64,000 bases of DNA from Lachnospiraceae bacterium (GCA_029067085.1 JAIEFE010000015.1:367633-431632); one strand, 5' to 3'. Numbered from the stretch's first letter, positions 1-9,411 are shown. The notes: generated by a model not told the origin, from the letters alone. Numbers and translations: made by a program.

Positions 1-439
1 TATCGGAAACTGAGTTTACATAATTCACCACCCGTATCAGTATCTTGCCCTGCGGCCTGTCGTCGTAATACTGAAACGGAAGCTTCTGTAAATGCGCAAA
101 CAGGTCTCTCCTGATATCATAGATAATGTTCTGGCTGACGCGGATCATAATGTGGGATCTGACCGTCGTGAACACTACGCTGACCATATAAGTCAAAATC
201 AATAGAGCCACCAAAACCAAAAGCTGCCTGACATCTTTGGCAGGTATTGCATCATCAAGAGCTTTCTGCGTCACCATGGGCGCAAACAGAGCCGCTACGC
301 CGCCGCAGGCGCTTAAGAACAGGGACAGAAGCATTTTCCACAGATACTTTTTGATGTAACCGGAAGCGCGCAACAGATGCCGAATATCAAAGGGCGTCTC
401 AAGCGCCTCGTCTTCTCTGAATGTATTTCTCCTCGCCAT
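1..439 (-). CDS. ABC exporter permease/ATPase, N-terminal part (cut by window edge)
   Basis: The open frame starts at an ATG at 437-439 (MARRNTFREDEALETPFDIR) and runs off the left edge after about 146 codons. What is visible is the start of an exporter-type transmembrane domain with hydrophobic helices and the coupling-type segment FQYYDDRPQGKILIRV, as in LmrCD/YheIH-type half transporters. The upstream gene stops only 5 bases before, and its last codons carry the GGAGGAATAAGG ribosome site for this one, so the two are translationally coupled. They very probably form a heterodimeric exporter. The nucleotide-binding domain lies outside the window, so substrate and completeness cannot be judged. 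Confidence 0.85.
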   Translation of the reverse strand, partial: MARRNTFREDEALETPFDIRHLLRASGYIKKYLWKMLLSLFLSACGGVAALFAPMVTQKALDDAIPAKDVRQLLVLVALLILTYMVSVVFTTVRSHIMIRVSQNIIYDIRRDLFAHLQKLPFQYYDDRPQGKILIRVVNYVNSVSD

Positions 440-444
440 AATCC

Positions 445-2253
445 TTATTCCTCCCCGGTCTGCAAACACACCAGACTGTAATAATATCCTTTTTTCGCCA
501 CCAGTTCCTCATGTGATCCGGCTTCCGTGATGCGTCCATCCTGCAAAATAAGAATCCGATCGGCCGCTTTCGCGGTGGAGATCCGCTGTGCGATAACTAT
601 CTTAGTACAGGAAAAATCCAATTCCGAAAGACCATGTTGAATCTGCTTCTCCGTCTCCAGATCCACCGCCGAGGTGGTATCGTCCAGAATCAGAATGGCG
701 GGACGCACAGCCAAGGCCCTCGCCAGTGAGATCCGCTGCTTCTGACCCCCGGAAAGCCCTACGCCGCGCTCACCGACAATGGTGTCATATCTCTCCGGCA
801 TCCTGTCTATGAATTCTGAAGCAGCCGAATATTTCGCGAACTTCATCACTTCTTCCAGACTGACATGACTGTCACCATATGCAATATTGCCGTCTATGGT
901 ATCCGAGTACAGCAGCACATCCTGCGTGGCCAAACCGATGTTTTTGCGAAGCTGCTGCAGCTTCATATCCTGCACATTGACCCCGTCGATCAGCACCTCC
1001 CCCTCCGTCACTTCATAAAACCGGGGAATCAGCTGGATCAGAGAGGTCTTTCCACACCCCGTCTCTCCCATGATCGCCAGCGTTTCTCCGGGATTGACCG
1101 TGAAAGTCACATTATGAAGCACAGGAAGATTCGCGTCGGCATACTGAAAGCTTACATTCTTAAACTCGATCCTGCCTTCAAAGCGCCCCGGCAGATCGAC
1201 CGCTTCCGGCTTATCCACGATCTCAGGCTCGGAATAATAGATTTCCATCACTTTTTCCGAGGCGGCCGAAAAGCGCTGAAACTCGTTCATCACGTTGCCC
1301 AGCTGCCGCATGGGATTGGCAATCGCCCAGATCAAACCCGAAAAAGCCACATACTCTCCCATGGTAATCCGTCCCCCTATAATGAAAAGCCCCCCGACAA
1401 TAAGCAGCACCACGGGCATCAGATTGGCGAGTGTCTCCACAAAGGGAAAATAGACCAACCAAGTCAATGCTGTTTTTTTGTTGGTCTGCGCGTAATCCCT
1501 GCTGCAGTCGTCAAATTTTTTCATCTCGTAGCTCTCTCTGGCAAAAGCTTTCACCACACGGTTTCCCGCTATATTTTCCTGTGCTGCCGTATTGAGAAGA
1601 GAAAGTTTCTCCCGCAGAGCCTTGTGCTGCGGCGCAACACGCTTCTTAAACAGGACGATGATCAGAAAGATAAGCGGAGCGATGGCGAGCATGCACAGCG
1701 CCAGAAGCCAGTCCATATACAGGAAATAGATTGCCGCCGCGCTAAGGAGCGCTATGGATTCCATGATACTGCGCATCACCCATGCCAGCATATGGCGCAC
1801 CGCATCCAGATCTCCCGTCATTCTGGTCATCAGATCTCCCGTACCAAAGGCGCTGTAAAACATCATATCCTGATGCTCTATCTTATGAAAAAGATAGGTC
1901 CTGAGGCGGTACAACACCTTCTGCGAGACAAATTCCACATCCATACACACCAGATAAACGATCAGCGTTCGCAGCAGGGTAAGGAGGATCATCGCCGCGA
2001 TCAACTGAAAAAAAAGTTCGCGCTTGTTACTTAAATTGGATGCCGCATCCGGCCCCGTCAAGAACAGATCCACGATCTGCTGTGTAAAAAAGGGCACCGT
2101 CAACTGCATCACATTATAAACCACCGTCCCAAACAGGCCGATCACATAGATACAGCGATATCCCTTCATATTTTCCCAGAGCCAGCTTATTTTTGATATC
2201 TTCTTTTTCTCTTCCATCTTCTGCCGCACCTTTTTAGCCACAAACATCCTCAT
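445..2253 (-). CDS. ABC exporter half-transporter, permease fused to ATPase
   Basis: A 602-residue type IV ABC exporter half-unit. Six hydrophobic segments occupy roughly residues 35-320. The ATPase follows with Walker A GETGCGKTS, signature LSGGQKQR and Walker B ILILDD. The residue after Walker B is Asp followed by TTSAVD rather than the usual Glu, which suggests a degenerate catalytic site as in the non-consensus partner of heterodimeric exporters; the partner would be the coupled gene immediately downstream. Start: the ATG at 2253 has only a weak ribosome site, and the in-frame ATG 12 codons later (MEEKKK, preceded by AAAAAGG) is a reasonable alternative. Drug or lipid export is the family role; the substrate is unknown. 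Confidence 0.88.
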   Translation of the reverse strand: MRMFVAKKVRQKMEEKKKISKISWLWENMKGYRCIYVIGLFGTVVYNVMQLTVPFFTQQIVDLFLTGPDAASNLSNKRELFFQLIAAMILLTLLRTLIVYLVCMDVEFVSQKVLYRLRTYLFHKIEHQDMMFYSAFGTGDLMTRMTGDLDAVRHMLAWVMRSIMESIALLSAAAIYFLYMDWLLALCMLAIAPLIFLIIVLFKKRVAPQHKALREKLSLLNTAAQENIAGNRVVKAFARESYEMKKFDDCSRDYAQTNKKTALTWLVYFPFVETLANLMPVVLLIVGGLFIIGGRITMGEYVAFSGLIWAIANPMRQLGNVMNEFQRFSAASEKVMEIYYSEPEIVDKPEAVDLPGRFEGRIEFKNVSFQYADANLPVLHNVTFTVNPGETLAIMGETGCGKTSLIQLIPRFYEVTEGEVLIDGVNVQDMKLQQLRKNIGLATQDVLLYSDTIDGNIAYGDSHVSLEEVMKFAKYSAASEFIDRMPERYDTIVGERGVGLSGGQKQRISLARALAVRPAILILDDTTSAVDLETEKQIQHGLSELDFSCTKIVIAQRISTAKAADRILILQDGRITEAGSHEELVAKKGYYYSLVCLQTGEE

Positions 2254-2289
2254 AGGATGCTTACTTCTTTTTTGAAAGTTTACATAACA

Positions 2290-4620
2290 TCATCTTTCAC
2301 TCTTGTCCGACTCTCTCACAACCTTCACGCCGCCTTCCACCCGTGAAACTTCTTTCATACCATGCATCACAAGAGTCGGCTCTTTCTCCGGACAGTCAGT
2401 TTCAAAAACAATCACTTCTCCCCTGCGGGAAACTTTCGCCCGCATTACAATTTGACCGGTTAGGTCAGTAATCTCACAGACTGCGTCCGCGCCATCCGAA
2501 AGCGCATACAGATGCAGTTCCACCCCTTGCGTGTAATCATAGTCCGGCAGTGTCTCATTGCCGCCCATGGCTAATAGGGTATTCTCCCGCACAAAGACCG
2601 GCAGTGAAAAATAATCGTAGGTCTCCCGATACCAGCGGCCTCCTTCGCGCTCCTCGCCGCTCAGAAGATGTGTCCACCTGCCCTCCGGCAGACAATACTC
2701 TCCAATACCATCCTCTCTGAAGATCGGTGCAACCAAAAGCGAATCACCCAGCATGTACTGCATATCCAGATCTTTCATACCCGGCTCTGTCGGAAACTCC
2801 AGAACCATCGGACGCATCATGGGAATGCCCGTCTCGTGGGAATACACCGCCTGTCTGTAAAAATAAGGCATCAGGCGGCATTTGAGATTGACAAAATATC
2901 TGACTACATCGCAAGCCTCCTCATCAAACAGCCACGGCACTCTGTAACTCTGAGAACCGTGCAGCCTGCTGTGGGAAGAAAAGATGCCGAACTGCAGCCA
3001 CCGCTTATAAATATCCGGAGAGGCTGTTTTTTCAAACCCGGAAATATCATGACTCCAGAAAGAAAAGCCGCTCATGGCAAAACTCAAACCGCCCCGCAGT
3101 GTCTCCGCCATAGACGGGTAAGAAGCGGAACAGTCGCCGCCCCAGTGCACCGGGAACTGCTGTCCTCCCGCGGTTGCGCTTCTGGCAAAGAGCACCGCTT
3201 CGCCCTCTCCTTTGACTTCCTTCAGCATCTCAAAAACTGCCTTATTATAGAGAAAGGTATAGTAATTGTGCATACTGACAGGGTCAGAACCGTCATGGTA
3301 TTTCACGTCAATGGGAATCCGCTCTCCAAAATCGGTTTTAAAACAGTCAACGCCCATATCGAGAAGATTTTTCAGTTTGCCCACATACCAGTCTCTCGCG
3401 TCAGGATTGGTAAAATCCACCAGCGCAATACCCGGATTCCAGAAGTCAATCTGTTTCGCGCCCTTACCGTCCGCGCGCATCAGAAAATACCCTTTCTCCC
3501 TGCCTTCCCGGAAAAGCGGCGTCCCCTGCGCAATGTAGGGATTGATCCAGACACAGATTTTCAATCCCTTCTCTTTCTTGTAGCGTGTCAGCATATTTTT
3601 CACGTCAGAAAAGGTCTCGTCATCCCACTCAAAATCACACCAGTGCAGCGCCTTCATCCAATAGACGTCAAAATGGAAGACTCGCAGGGGAATATCCCGC
3701 TCTGCCATCCCGTCAATAAAGGAACTGGTAGTCTGCTCATCGTATTTCGTGGTGAAGGAAGTGGTAAGCCACAACCCGAAGCTCCAGGCAGGCGGCAGGG
3801 CAGGCTTCCCTGTCATATCCGTGTATCTGACCAGAACCTCCTTGGGGCTGGGCCCGTAGATAAAATGATAGCGAAGTTCCTCTCCCGGCACGGAAAAGCC
3901 CACATACTCCACCTTCTCGCTGGCTACCTCAAAGGAGACCGGCGTGGTGTGATCCACAAAAATGCCGTACCCCTCGTTGGTCATATAAAACGGAATGCTC
4001 TTGTAAGCCACCTGGGAGGAAGTACCGCCGTCCTCATTCCACATCTCTACCACCTGACCGTTCTTTGTAAAAGCAGTAAACTGCTCGCCCAGTCCGTAGA
4101 CCCGCTCGCCCGCTTTCAGAGACAGCTCGGTGACCATGTAGGGATCATGGCGCTCCGAAAGATAATTCTCTTTCGGAAACATGGTGCTTGGCTGCTTATT
4201 CCAGCGGATATAACCCAGATTGCGGAAGCCGCATTCCGTTATTACTTTTCCGTCCGCCTCAAATCGATAAGTCCCCTCCTGTCGGTTAAAGCGCACGGTC
4301 ACACCGCCGCTTGTCATGACAGCCTCGTCCTCTGTGATATCCACAGAAAAAGGTATGTCTTGACCAGTCAAGTCAAACCTTGCCTCCCTGTCTTCGTAGG
4401 CCTCGTAATGCCTTGCTTTCACCAGAATATTGTTCTCGGCAAAAGCGATAAAATCAATCGTGATCGTGGTGATATTCTGAGCATCCCCTCTGTTTAAAAT
4501 CTTTCTCTCCGGCGCCACGATACGCATGCCCTTTTCCGTCTTTTCTGCGTAAAACCCCTGAGACGCGTAAGACGGTACCATGTTTTCGCTGCGCACCCAG
4601 TAACCTTCCGTGAATTTCAT
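2290..4620 (-). CDS. yicI: GH31 alpha-xylosidase (YicI-like)
   Basis: A 776-residue glycoside hydrolase family 31 enzyme of the size of E. coli YicI. The nucleophile motif KTDFGERIP places the catalytic Asp near residue 430, and HWGGDCSAS supplies the acid/base Asp near 496. An N-terminal beta-sandwich precedes the barrel, with the family motif GLGEQF near residue 177. KTDFGE is the variant seen in alpha-xylosidases rather than alpha-glucosidases, so the likely role is removal of alpha-1,6-xylose from xyloglucan oligosaccharides in the cytoplasm (no signal peptide is seen). Its stop lies 36 bases from the ABC exporter gene and its start 27 bases from the transpeptidase gene, so the genes may share a transcript without sharing a function. 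Confidence 0.87.
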   Translation of the reverse strand: MKFTEGYWVRSENMVPSYASQGFYAEKTEKGMRIVAPERKILNRGDAQNITTITIDFIAFAENNILVKARHYEAYEDREARFDLTGQDIPFSVDITEDEAVMTSGGVTVRFNRQEGTYRFEADGKVITECGFRNLGYIRWNKQPSTMFPKENYLSERHDPYMVTELSLKAGERVYGLGEQFTAFTKNGQVVEMWNEDGGTSSQVAYKSIPFYMTNEGYGIFVDHTTPVSFEVASEKVEYVGFSVPGEELRYHFIYGPSPKEVLVRYTDMTGKPALPPAWSFGLWLTTSFTTKYDEQTTSSFIDGMAERDIPLRVFHFDVYWMKALHWCDFEWDDETFSDVKNMLTRYKKEKGLKICVWINPYIAQGTPLFREGREKGYFLMRADGKGAKQIDFWNPGIALVDFTNPDARDWYVGKLKNLLDMGVDCFKTDFGERIPIDVKYHDGSDPVSMHNYYTFLYNKAVFEMLKEVKGEGEAVLFARSATAGGQQFPVHWGGDCSASYPSMAETLRGGLSFAMSGFSFWSHDISGFEKTASPDIYKRWLQFGIFSSHSRLHGSQSYRVPWLFDEEACDVVRYFVNLKCRLMPYFYRQAVYSHETGIPMMRPMVLEFPTEPGMKDLDMQYMLGDSLLVAPIFREDGIGEYCLPEGRWTHLLSGEEREGGRWYRETYDYFSLPVFVRENTLLAMGGNETLPDYDYTQGVELHLYALSDGADAVCEITDLTGQIVMRAKVSRRGEVIVFETDCPEKEPTLVMHGMKEVSRVEGGVKVVRESDKSER
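4360..4376. repeat. Dispersed 17-bp palindrome TTGACY-N5-RGTCAA (first of six copies)
   Basis: The copy here is TTGACCAGTCAAGTCAA. Exact matches to the arms also occur at 13748-13764, 35948-35964, 39775-39791, 53087-53103 and 54979-54995. A one-base-shorter copy is at 51455-51470, and near matches lie at 180-196, 2452-2467, 36533 and 50298-50314. Most are inside genes, and the encoded residues and frames differ from copy to copy. See findings. Confidence 0.6.
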
Positions 4621-4647
4621 ATATGTCTCCTTTCTGCTCCCGTTTTT

Positions 4648-6255
4648 TTATTGCACTTCTTCCGACACCACGATCTCCGGCTCAAATTCCAACGGAATCT
4701 CCAAAAGCGGTTCCGGCTCTGTTCCCGGCAGATGATAACAGATGACCGGGGTGTTCTTCTCCACATAACCGTAAATCTCCTGCGCAATGGAATAAGGCAG
4801 ATTGATACAGCCGTGAGAACCGTTCGTCAGGTAAATATTCCCGCCAAATTCGCTTCTCCATGTAGCGTCATGCATCCCTACATTGTTATTAAAAGGCATC
4901 CAAAAAGAAACCGGCGTACTGTAGGTTTCTCCGTTTAATGTCGCATTTCTTTCTTTATAAGTTATCCCATAAATCCCCGCCGGCGTATCGTTTCCCCTGG
5001 AAGCATTGCCCGACACAAAATCAGACTCCAGAACACATTCCCCGTTTTGATACAGAAACAGATGCTGCGCCGTCAGATTGATCTCCACATAGGAGTCTCC
5101 GTAGTCCGGCGAATCGTGGGATGCCGCCGTCTGTCTGTAGACGGGAACGCGCTCCCCGCTCTCCCCCCGCTCCAAAAGAGCGATCAATTCTTCCGTCTCC
5201 TGTCCCACATCCATCCACCAGCCGTAATCTCCCAGATCGACCGTCACTTCTTCCCCATAGCTGGTCAGGAATTTTCTCTTGTGAAAAACAGTATCATGTT
5301 TTTTCCGCAGGGAATTTACATACTCTTTAACCAATTCCGGATCAAGTGCCGGCTGACCTTTCTCCCATATGATCCAGTCCGCCACGATATCTCCGTCCAA
5401 AATCTCCCGCTCTGTCCCAAAGGTATAGGTAATGACGGCAGTCACATAATTCTGCAGTTTAGCATAGGTTTCCTGAAGCTCTTTATTTTCCGCAGTGACC
5501 TTCGGTTCCTCATAGCATCCGGCTGCTGCCAGATCCACCTGTTCTTCCAGTCCGGCCACAGCCGCCTTTATCACTTCTATGGTTCTATCCCGGTTCAGGC
5601 GGTTGCCCGGGTTCTCAGCTACCAGTTCAAAGCCTTTTCCGGGAAGATAATCCGCTATGTACGCATCCGTCGGGTTCTGGATAAATTCCCTTTGAAATCC
5701 TCTCAATCCGCCGATTTTTTCTTCCAGTGCCGATTCCTCATAATAAAACATATCCTCCATCTCATAAACGGCATCTTGCTCTACAAACCACAGCAAACGA
5801 TTCTGCCCCTCTAAAACAGCCTGCAGCGGCTCCGTAGAAACATAGGAAAGCCCGATCTCACTTCCGGATATTTCCTCCTCCAATGTCGTGCCGTCAGCCT
5901 GCCGCTCTATAACCCGAAGCGAATATTTTCCGATCTCTTCCTCCATCTCCGAAATCGTCATACCTGACACATCCACCTCATCGATCACCGTGCCATTCAA
6001 AAAACAGCTCTGATAACGTTCAACCCCCGCTATATAAATCACAAACAGGCAGAGAAACGGTGTCATGATAAGCGCAGACAAGAGCAAAAGCTTTCTTGTT
6101 TTTCCTGCGGCATTATTCTGTTCTGCATTATTCTGTTCTGCATTATTCTGTTCTGCATTCTCCCGATGTCTGAATTGAAATTTCATCTCTCCTGCTTCCC
6201 TCTGTACATTCGTAAAAAGAATGTTATACCAGGCTAGTATAGCATTCCTTTCCAT
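4648..6255 (-). CDS. Membrane-anchored L,D-transpeptidase (YkuD) with peptidoglycan-binding-like domains
   Basis: The catalytic YkuD domain is C-terminal, with the motif SHGCINLP containing the nucleophile Cys. A single membrane segment (LLLLSALIMTPFLCLFVIYI) near the N-terminus anchors it, leaving the rest outside the cell. The middle carries VanW/PG-binding-4-like repeats (for example VDVSGMTISEMEEEIGKYSL). The expected role is 3-3 cross-linking of peptidoglycan or attachment of proteins to it. Start: the longest frame begins at 6276 without a ribosome site; the ATG at 6255 has GGAG eight bases upstream and is preferred. An ATG at 6186 next to AGGAG is also possible and would drop about 23 residues before the Asn/Gln-rich repeat. 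Confidence 0.85.
   Translation of the reverse strand: MERNAILAWYNILFTNVQREAGEMKFQFRHRENAEQNNAEQNNAEQNNAAGKTRKLLLLSALIMTPFLCLFVIYIAGVERYQSCFLNGTVIDEVDVSGMTISEMEEEIGKYSLRVIERQADGTTLEEEISGSEIGLSYVSTEPLQAVLEGQNRLLWFVEQDAVYEMEDMFYYEESALEEKIGGLRGFQREFIQNPTDAYIADYLPGKGFELVAENPGNRLNRDRTIEVIKAAVAGLEEQVDLAAAGCYEEPKVTAENKELQETYAKLQNYVTAVITYTFGTEREILDGDIVADWIIWEKGQPALDPELVKEYVNSLRKKHDTVFHKRKFLTSYGEEVTVDLGDYGWWMDVGQETEELIALLERGESGERVPVYRQTAASHDSPDYGDSYVEINLTAQHLFLYQNGECVLESDFVSGNASRGNDTPAGIYGITYKERNATLNGETYSTPVSFWMPFNNNVGMHDATWRSEFGGNIYLTNGSHGCINLPYSIAQEIYGYVEKNTPVICYHLPGTEPEPLLEIPLEFEPEIVVSEEVQ
6111..6155 (-). repeat. Three perfect 15-bp tandem repeats inside the L,D-transpeptidase gene
   Basis: The unit cattattctgttctg occurs three times head to tail and encodes AEQNN repeats just before the membrane segment. 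Because the unit is a multiple of three, copy number can change by slippage without breaking the frame. Confidence 0.9.
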
Positions 6256-6319
6256 AGATTTCACTCCCATTTTCATAAAAAATATGACAATTTTTTTGTA
6301 TCGGCATCCGGATATTTTA

Positions 6320-6348
6320 TTGCTATTCGCTATTTCATACTATATAAT
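6320..6348 (+). promoter_or_regulatory. Putative sigma-A promoter for the MFS gene
   Basis: TTGCTA at 6320-6325 and TATAAT at 6343-6348 are separated by 17 bases, about 125 bases upstream of the MFS start, in the divergent spacer between the transpeptidase and the transporter. Confidence 0.55.
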
Positions 6349-6472
6349 GCAACTTAATAGGTAATTGCGGCGTTTCAGACAAATACATGATACAAAAATC
6401 AAGAAATATTCATTGCTGTTTACGCTTTCAGGCTAATCATTCAATTTATTATGGAAGGAAGAAAAGATCAAC

Positions 6473-7699
6473 ATGTCAAAAAATTATAAAAAAACACTGA
6501 CAGCCTGCTATCTGGGTTTTATCACACAGGCCATTTGCGCAAACTTTGCGCCGCTGCTCTTCCTGCGATTCCACATTCATTATCACATCCCCTTGGGGCA
6601 GATAGCCCTTATTTCTACCGTATTTTTTTTGACCCAGCTGATCGTGGATGTTTTATGCTCCTATTTTGCTGACCGGATCGGATACCGTAAATGTGTCGTG
6701 GCTTCGGAATTATGCGCGGCGGCAGGACTGATCGGACTTGCCCTTCTGCCCGACCTCCTTCCTGCCCCGCTGACCGGTATTATCGCAAGCGTCATTATAT
6801 ATGCGATCGGAAGCGGTCTGATCGAGGTGCTGTGCAGTCCTATTGTAGAAGCCTGTCCTTTCGACCATAAAGAAGCGGTTATGAGCCTGCTGCACTCCTT
6901 CTATTGCTGGGGCTCTGTGGGCGTTATCCTTTTGTCCACCGCCTTTTTTGCCCTTTTCGGCATTGACAGTTGGAAATGGCTTGCCTGTATCTGGGCTGTC
7001 ATCCCTCTTTATAACATCTACAACTTTGCAACCTGTCCGATCGAGCATACGACCGACGACGGCAAAGGCATGAAAATAAGCGGACTGCTCCGGGTTCCGC
7101 TATTCTGGATATCCATTATTCTCATGGTGTGCGCAGGAGCTTCCGAGCTGTCCATGGCGCAGTGGGCTTCCGCCTACGCGGAATCGGCGCTGGGACTTTC
7201 CAAGGCGATGGGAGATCTGACCGGCCCCTGTATGTTTGCCATAACTATGGGCGTCTGCCGTGTCATTTTCGGAAAATACGGCGACCGGCTGGATCTGATG
7301 AAATTCATGATCGGATCGGGCATTTTGTGCCTGCTCTGCTACATAGCGGCCTCTATTTCGAACAGCCCGATAATCGGTCTGATCGGCTGTATTCTATGCG
7401 GCTTTTCCGTGGGCATTATGTGGCCCGGCACAATCAGTATCTGCTCCGCCCGACTTCCGGAAGGCGGTACGGCTATGTTTGCCCTGCTTGCCATGGCCGG
7501 AGATCTGGGCGGCTCATTAGGACCGAGTCTTGTGGGGTATATCACGCAGAATGCGGGGAATAACCTGAAAAAAGGAATGCTTGTGGGATGTGTTTTCCCG
7601 CTGGTGCTGATCCTTTCTCTCCTTATCCTGAAATTCTTCGCTCCGCCAAAACACCTGCAATCGAAACCGCCAGCAGGACCGCACAGCCCGCGGGCGTAA
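6473..7699 (+). CDS. MFS transporter
   Basis: 408 residues with about twelve hydrophobic helices and the typical MFS loop after helix 2 (YFADRIGYRKCVV), followed by a basic loop in the second half (GKYGDRLDLMKF). The start has the ribosome site GGAAGGAAG ten bases upstream. The fold and motif resemble sugar/fucose-type permeases, but the substrate cannot be read from the sequence. It stands alone on the plus strand, and its last 77 bases overlap the end of the convergent CPBP gene, so the two messages are complementary at their 3' ends. Confidence 0.85.
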   Translation: MSKNYKKTLTACYLGFITQAICANFAPLLFLRFHIHYHIPLGQIALISTVFFLTQLIVDVLCSYFADRIGYRKCVVASELCAAAGLIGLALLPDLLPAPLTGIIASVIIYAIGSGLIEVLCSPIVEACPFDHKEAVMSLLHSFYCWGSVGVILLSTAFFALFGIDSWKWLACIWAVIPLYNIYNFATCPIEHTTDDGKGMKISGLLRVPLFWISIILMVCAGASELSMAQWASAYAESALGLSKAMGDLTGPCMFAITMGVCRVIFGKYGDRLDLMKFMIGSGILCLLCYIAASISNSPIIGLIGCILCGFSVGIMWPGTISICSARLPEGGTAMFALLAMAGDLGGSLGPSLVGYITQNAGNNLKKGMLVGCVFPLVLILSLLILKFFAPPKHLQSKPPAGPHSPRA

Positions 7700-8504
7700 A
7701 CAACCGCTCCTGCACGCCTTCCATTCGAGCTGTGATGTACACCGTCAGATTCGCCACGGCATGAAAAAGAAAAGGAATCAGGAAGCTTCCGTTTCTCTCG
7801 TACAGATACGCCATCAGCATTCCCAGACACGCGCCATACACGCCCTGTACCGGATTGCCGTGAAAAACCCCGAATAAAACGCCCGACAACACAATCCCCA
7901 TTGCCGGACTATAAAAACGGCGCAGGCGGTTGTAGATCACACCGCGAAAGACCACTTCCTCCGCCAGCGGAGATATCAGTCCGTAAAGAATCAGGCCCGC
8001 CGCAAAAGCAACGCCGTACTGTCTGTCCGCCACCTCCTGATAAGTCCGGGAGCTGTCAGCAAAGCCGATCATCGTCAGCAATGCGTTAAGCCCCAGAGAA
8101 ACACTGAATGCGAGAACCGCAGTCAGCGCGGTCACACTTCCTTTTCGATGCCAGGCTGCCGGACCGGTTTTCGCAACCGCCATTCCTGAACCATCCGCCG
8201 CTTCTTCCCGCTCTCCTGCCGCTCTCTGTTTCGCAAAGCCAAACGCTTCCCCGCGCTCCAGCAGCTCTCTTTTTAACATAGACACAAGCGGCAGGCAGCC
8301 TGTCAGCATACACAGCCCTCCCATCACGCCCGCGACAGAAGCTGCATGGACCGTCATAAACTCCTCGTACGCCCCGCCGAAACTTCTCACCGTTACCTGA
8401 TACACAAAGGAAAGAATCACATACGCCGCATTATAGGTCAGATAATACAGAAGATAGGGAAATAGTGCTTCCCATGCTTTTCTCAGGGAAGTCTTCCGCC
8501 TCAT
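7623..8504 (-). CDS. CPBP family intramembrane metalloprotease
   Basis: 293 residues and strongly hydrophobic. The CPBP/Rce1-like motifs are present in order: EEVVFRGVIYNRL (EExxxR), FGVFHG (FxxxH) and PFLFHAVANL (HxxxN). The family processes prenylated or peptide substrates in the membrane and is often tied to peptide self-immunity; the substrate here is unknown. The start has GGGAGG inside the end of the HAD gene, with which it shares a 4-base ATGA overlap, so the two are co-translated. Confidence 0.88.
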   Translation of the reverse strand: MRRKTSLRKAWEALFPYLLYYLTYNAAYVILSFVYQVTVRSFGGAYEEFMTVHAASVAGVMGGLCMLTGCLPLVSMLKRELLERGEAFGFAKQRAAGEREEAADGSGMAVAKTGPAAWHRKGSVTALTAVLAFSVSLGLNALLTMIGFADSSRTYQEVADRQYGVAFAAGLILYGLISPLAEEVVFRGVIYNRLRRFYSPAMGIVLSGVLFGVFHGNPVQGVYGACLGMLMAYLYERNGSFLIPFLFHAVANLTVYITARMEGVQERLFTPAGCAVLLAVSIAGVLAERRISG

Positions 8505-9193
8505 CTCAATGCCTCCCTGAGTTCCTCCACTGTTTCAACGATCACATCCGCTCCCGCAGAAGAAAGTTCTCCCGGTGACGCATATCCGTAATTTACACCG
8601 ACAGACGCAATGTGAAACTCCTTTGCCCCCTCAACGTCAAAGCGGCGGTCTCCCACCATGACAACTGTGTCATATTTATGTCCGGGTCCCCTGTTCTTTC
8701 TCTTCATAATTCCCTGAAACAGCTCTTCCGGCAGAAGACGATGCAGCGCCTCCTCCACGACTTCCTCTTTTTTTGCCCTCGTACCGTCCAACTCACTGCC
8801 AACCACTACATCAAAGTAGGCACATAGTCCAAAATGTTCCAGAATCCGTTCTACAAACACGCCCGGCTTACTGGAGGCCACCGCCAGCTTACTGCCAGAA
8901 GCCTTCAATTCCTCCAATAACTGTTCGATTCCCGGATAAACTTCATTCTCAAACAGTCCCGTCACACGAAACCGCTCCCTGTAATAGGCAATCGCCTGCT
9001 GCCCCTGTTCCTCATCAAATCCGTAAAACTCATGAAAGCTGTCCAGAAGCGGCGGACCGATAAAAGGTTCCAGTTTATCAAGATCCGGCTCCTCGATTCC
9101 CATTTTATGCAGAGCGTACTGTACACAAGTCGTAATGCCGGGCTTCGGATCCGTCAGCGTACCGTCCAGATCAAATAAGATATATTCATACAT
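8501..9193 (-). CDS. HAD hydrolase, phosphoglycolate phosphatase-like
   Basis: 230 residues. Motif I is FDLDGTLTDPKPGI, motif II is in KLAVASSKP, and motif IV is VMVGDRRFDVEGA. The helical cap sits between motifs I and II, as in Gph/PgmB-type (subclass I) enzymes. It should hydrolyse a small phosphomonoester in the cytoplasm; the exact substrate is not predictable. It is the first gene of a two-gene unit with the overlapping CPBP protease, and its 5' end faces the divergent thiamine riboswitch promoter. Confidence 0.88.
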   Translation of the reverse strand: MYEYILFDLDGTLTDPKPGITTCVQYALHKMGIEEPDLDKLEPFIGPPLLDSFHEFYGFDEEQGQQAIAYYRERFRVTGLFENEVYPGIEQLLEELKASGSKLAVASSKPGVFVERILEHFGLCAYFDVVVGSELDGTRAKKEEVVEEALHRLLPEELFQGIMKRKNRGPGHKYDTVVMVGDRRFDVEGAKEFHIASVGVNYGYASPGELSSAGADVIVETVEELREALR

Positions 9194-9232
9194 TGGTTTT
9201 TCTCCTCTCCCGTTATCATCCGAAAAATCCCC

Positions 9233-9261
9233 TTGACATTTTCTCCGCGCCCCCCTATAGT
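9233..9261 (+). promoter_or_regulatory. Sigma-A promoter of the thiamine transporter transcript
   Basis: A consensus TTGACA at 9233-9238 and TATAGT at 9256-9261 with a 17-base spacer. Transcription should start near 9268, leaving the complete riboswitch in the leader. Confidence 0.8.
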
Positions 9262-9310
9262 TAATAGAGCGGATTCATCCGCCGCGGCAAAAGCCGCATA
9301 ACTGAATAAC

Positions 9311-9411
9311 TTGCTAGGGGAGCTTTCGCTGAGATTGAGCCCGCGTATCCAGAAACGCCGGGACTCTAACCCTCATCACCTGATGCGGTTAATACCGTCG
9401 TAGGGAAGCAA
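9311..9411 (+). promoter_or_regulatory. TPP riboswitch aptamer (THI box)
   Basis: The conserved blocks occur in order: GGGGAGC and GCTGAGA (9317-9334), AACCCTC, ACCTGATGCGGTTAATACC, then GTAGGGAAG. A closing P1 stem pairs TTGCT at 9311-9315 with AGCAA at 9407-9411. It senses thiamine pyrophosphate and should lower expression of the downstream thiamine transporter. Confidence 0.95.

Noticed and set aside
865-2034. Plus-strand open frame of 389 codons
   Set aside because: Antisense to the ABC exporter gene, with no start signal and no recognisable protein features.
2668-4497. Plus-strand open frame of 609 codons
   Set aside because: It lies fully antisense to the GH31 gene; its translation is rich in His, Arg and Gln, shows no domain and has no ribosome site. 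It is a by-product of GC-rich codon use.
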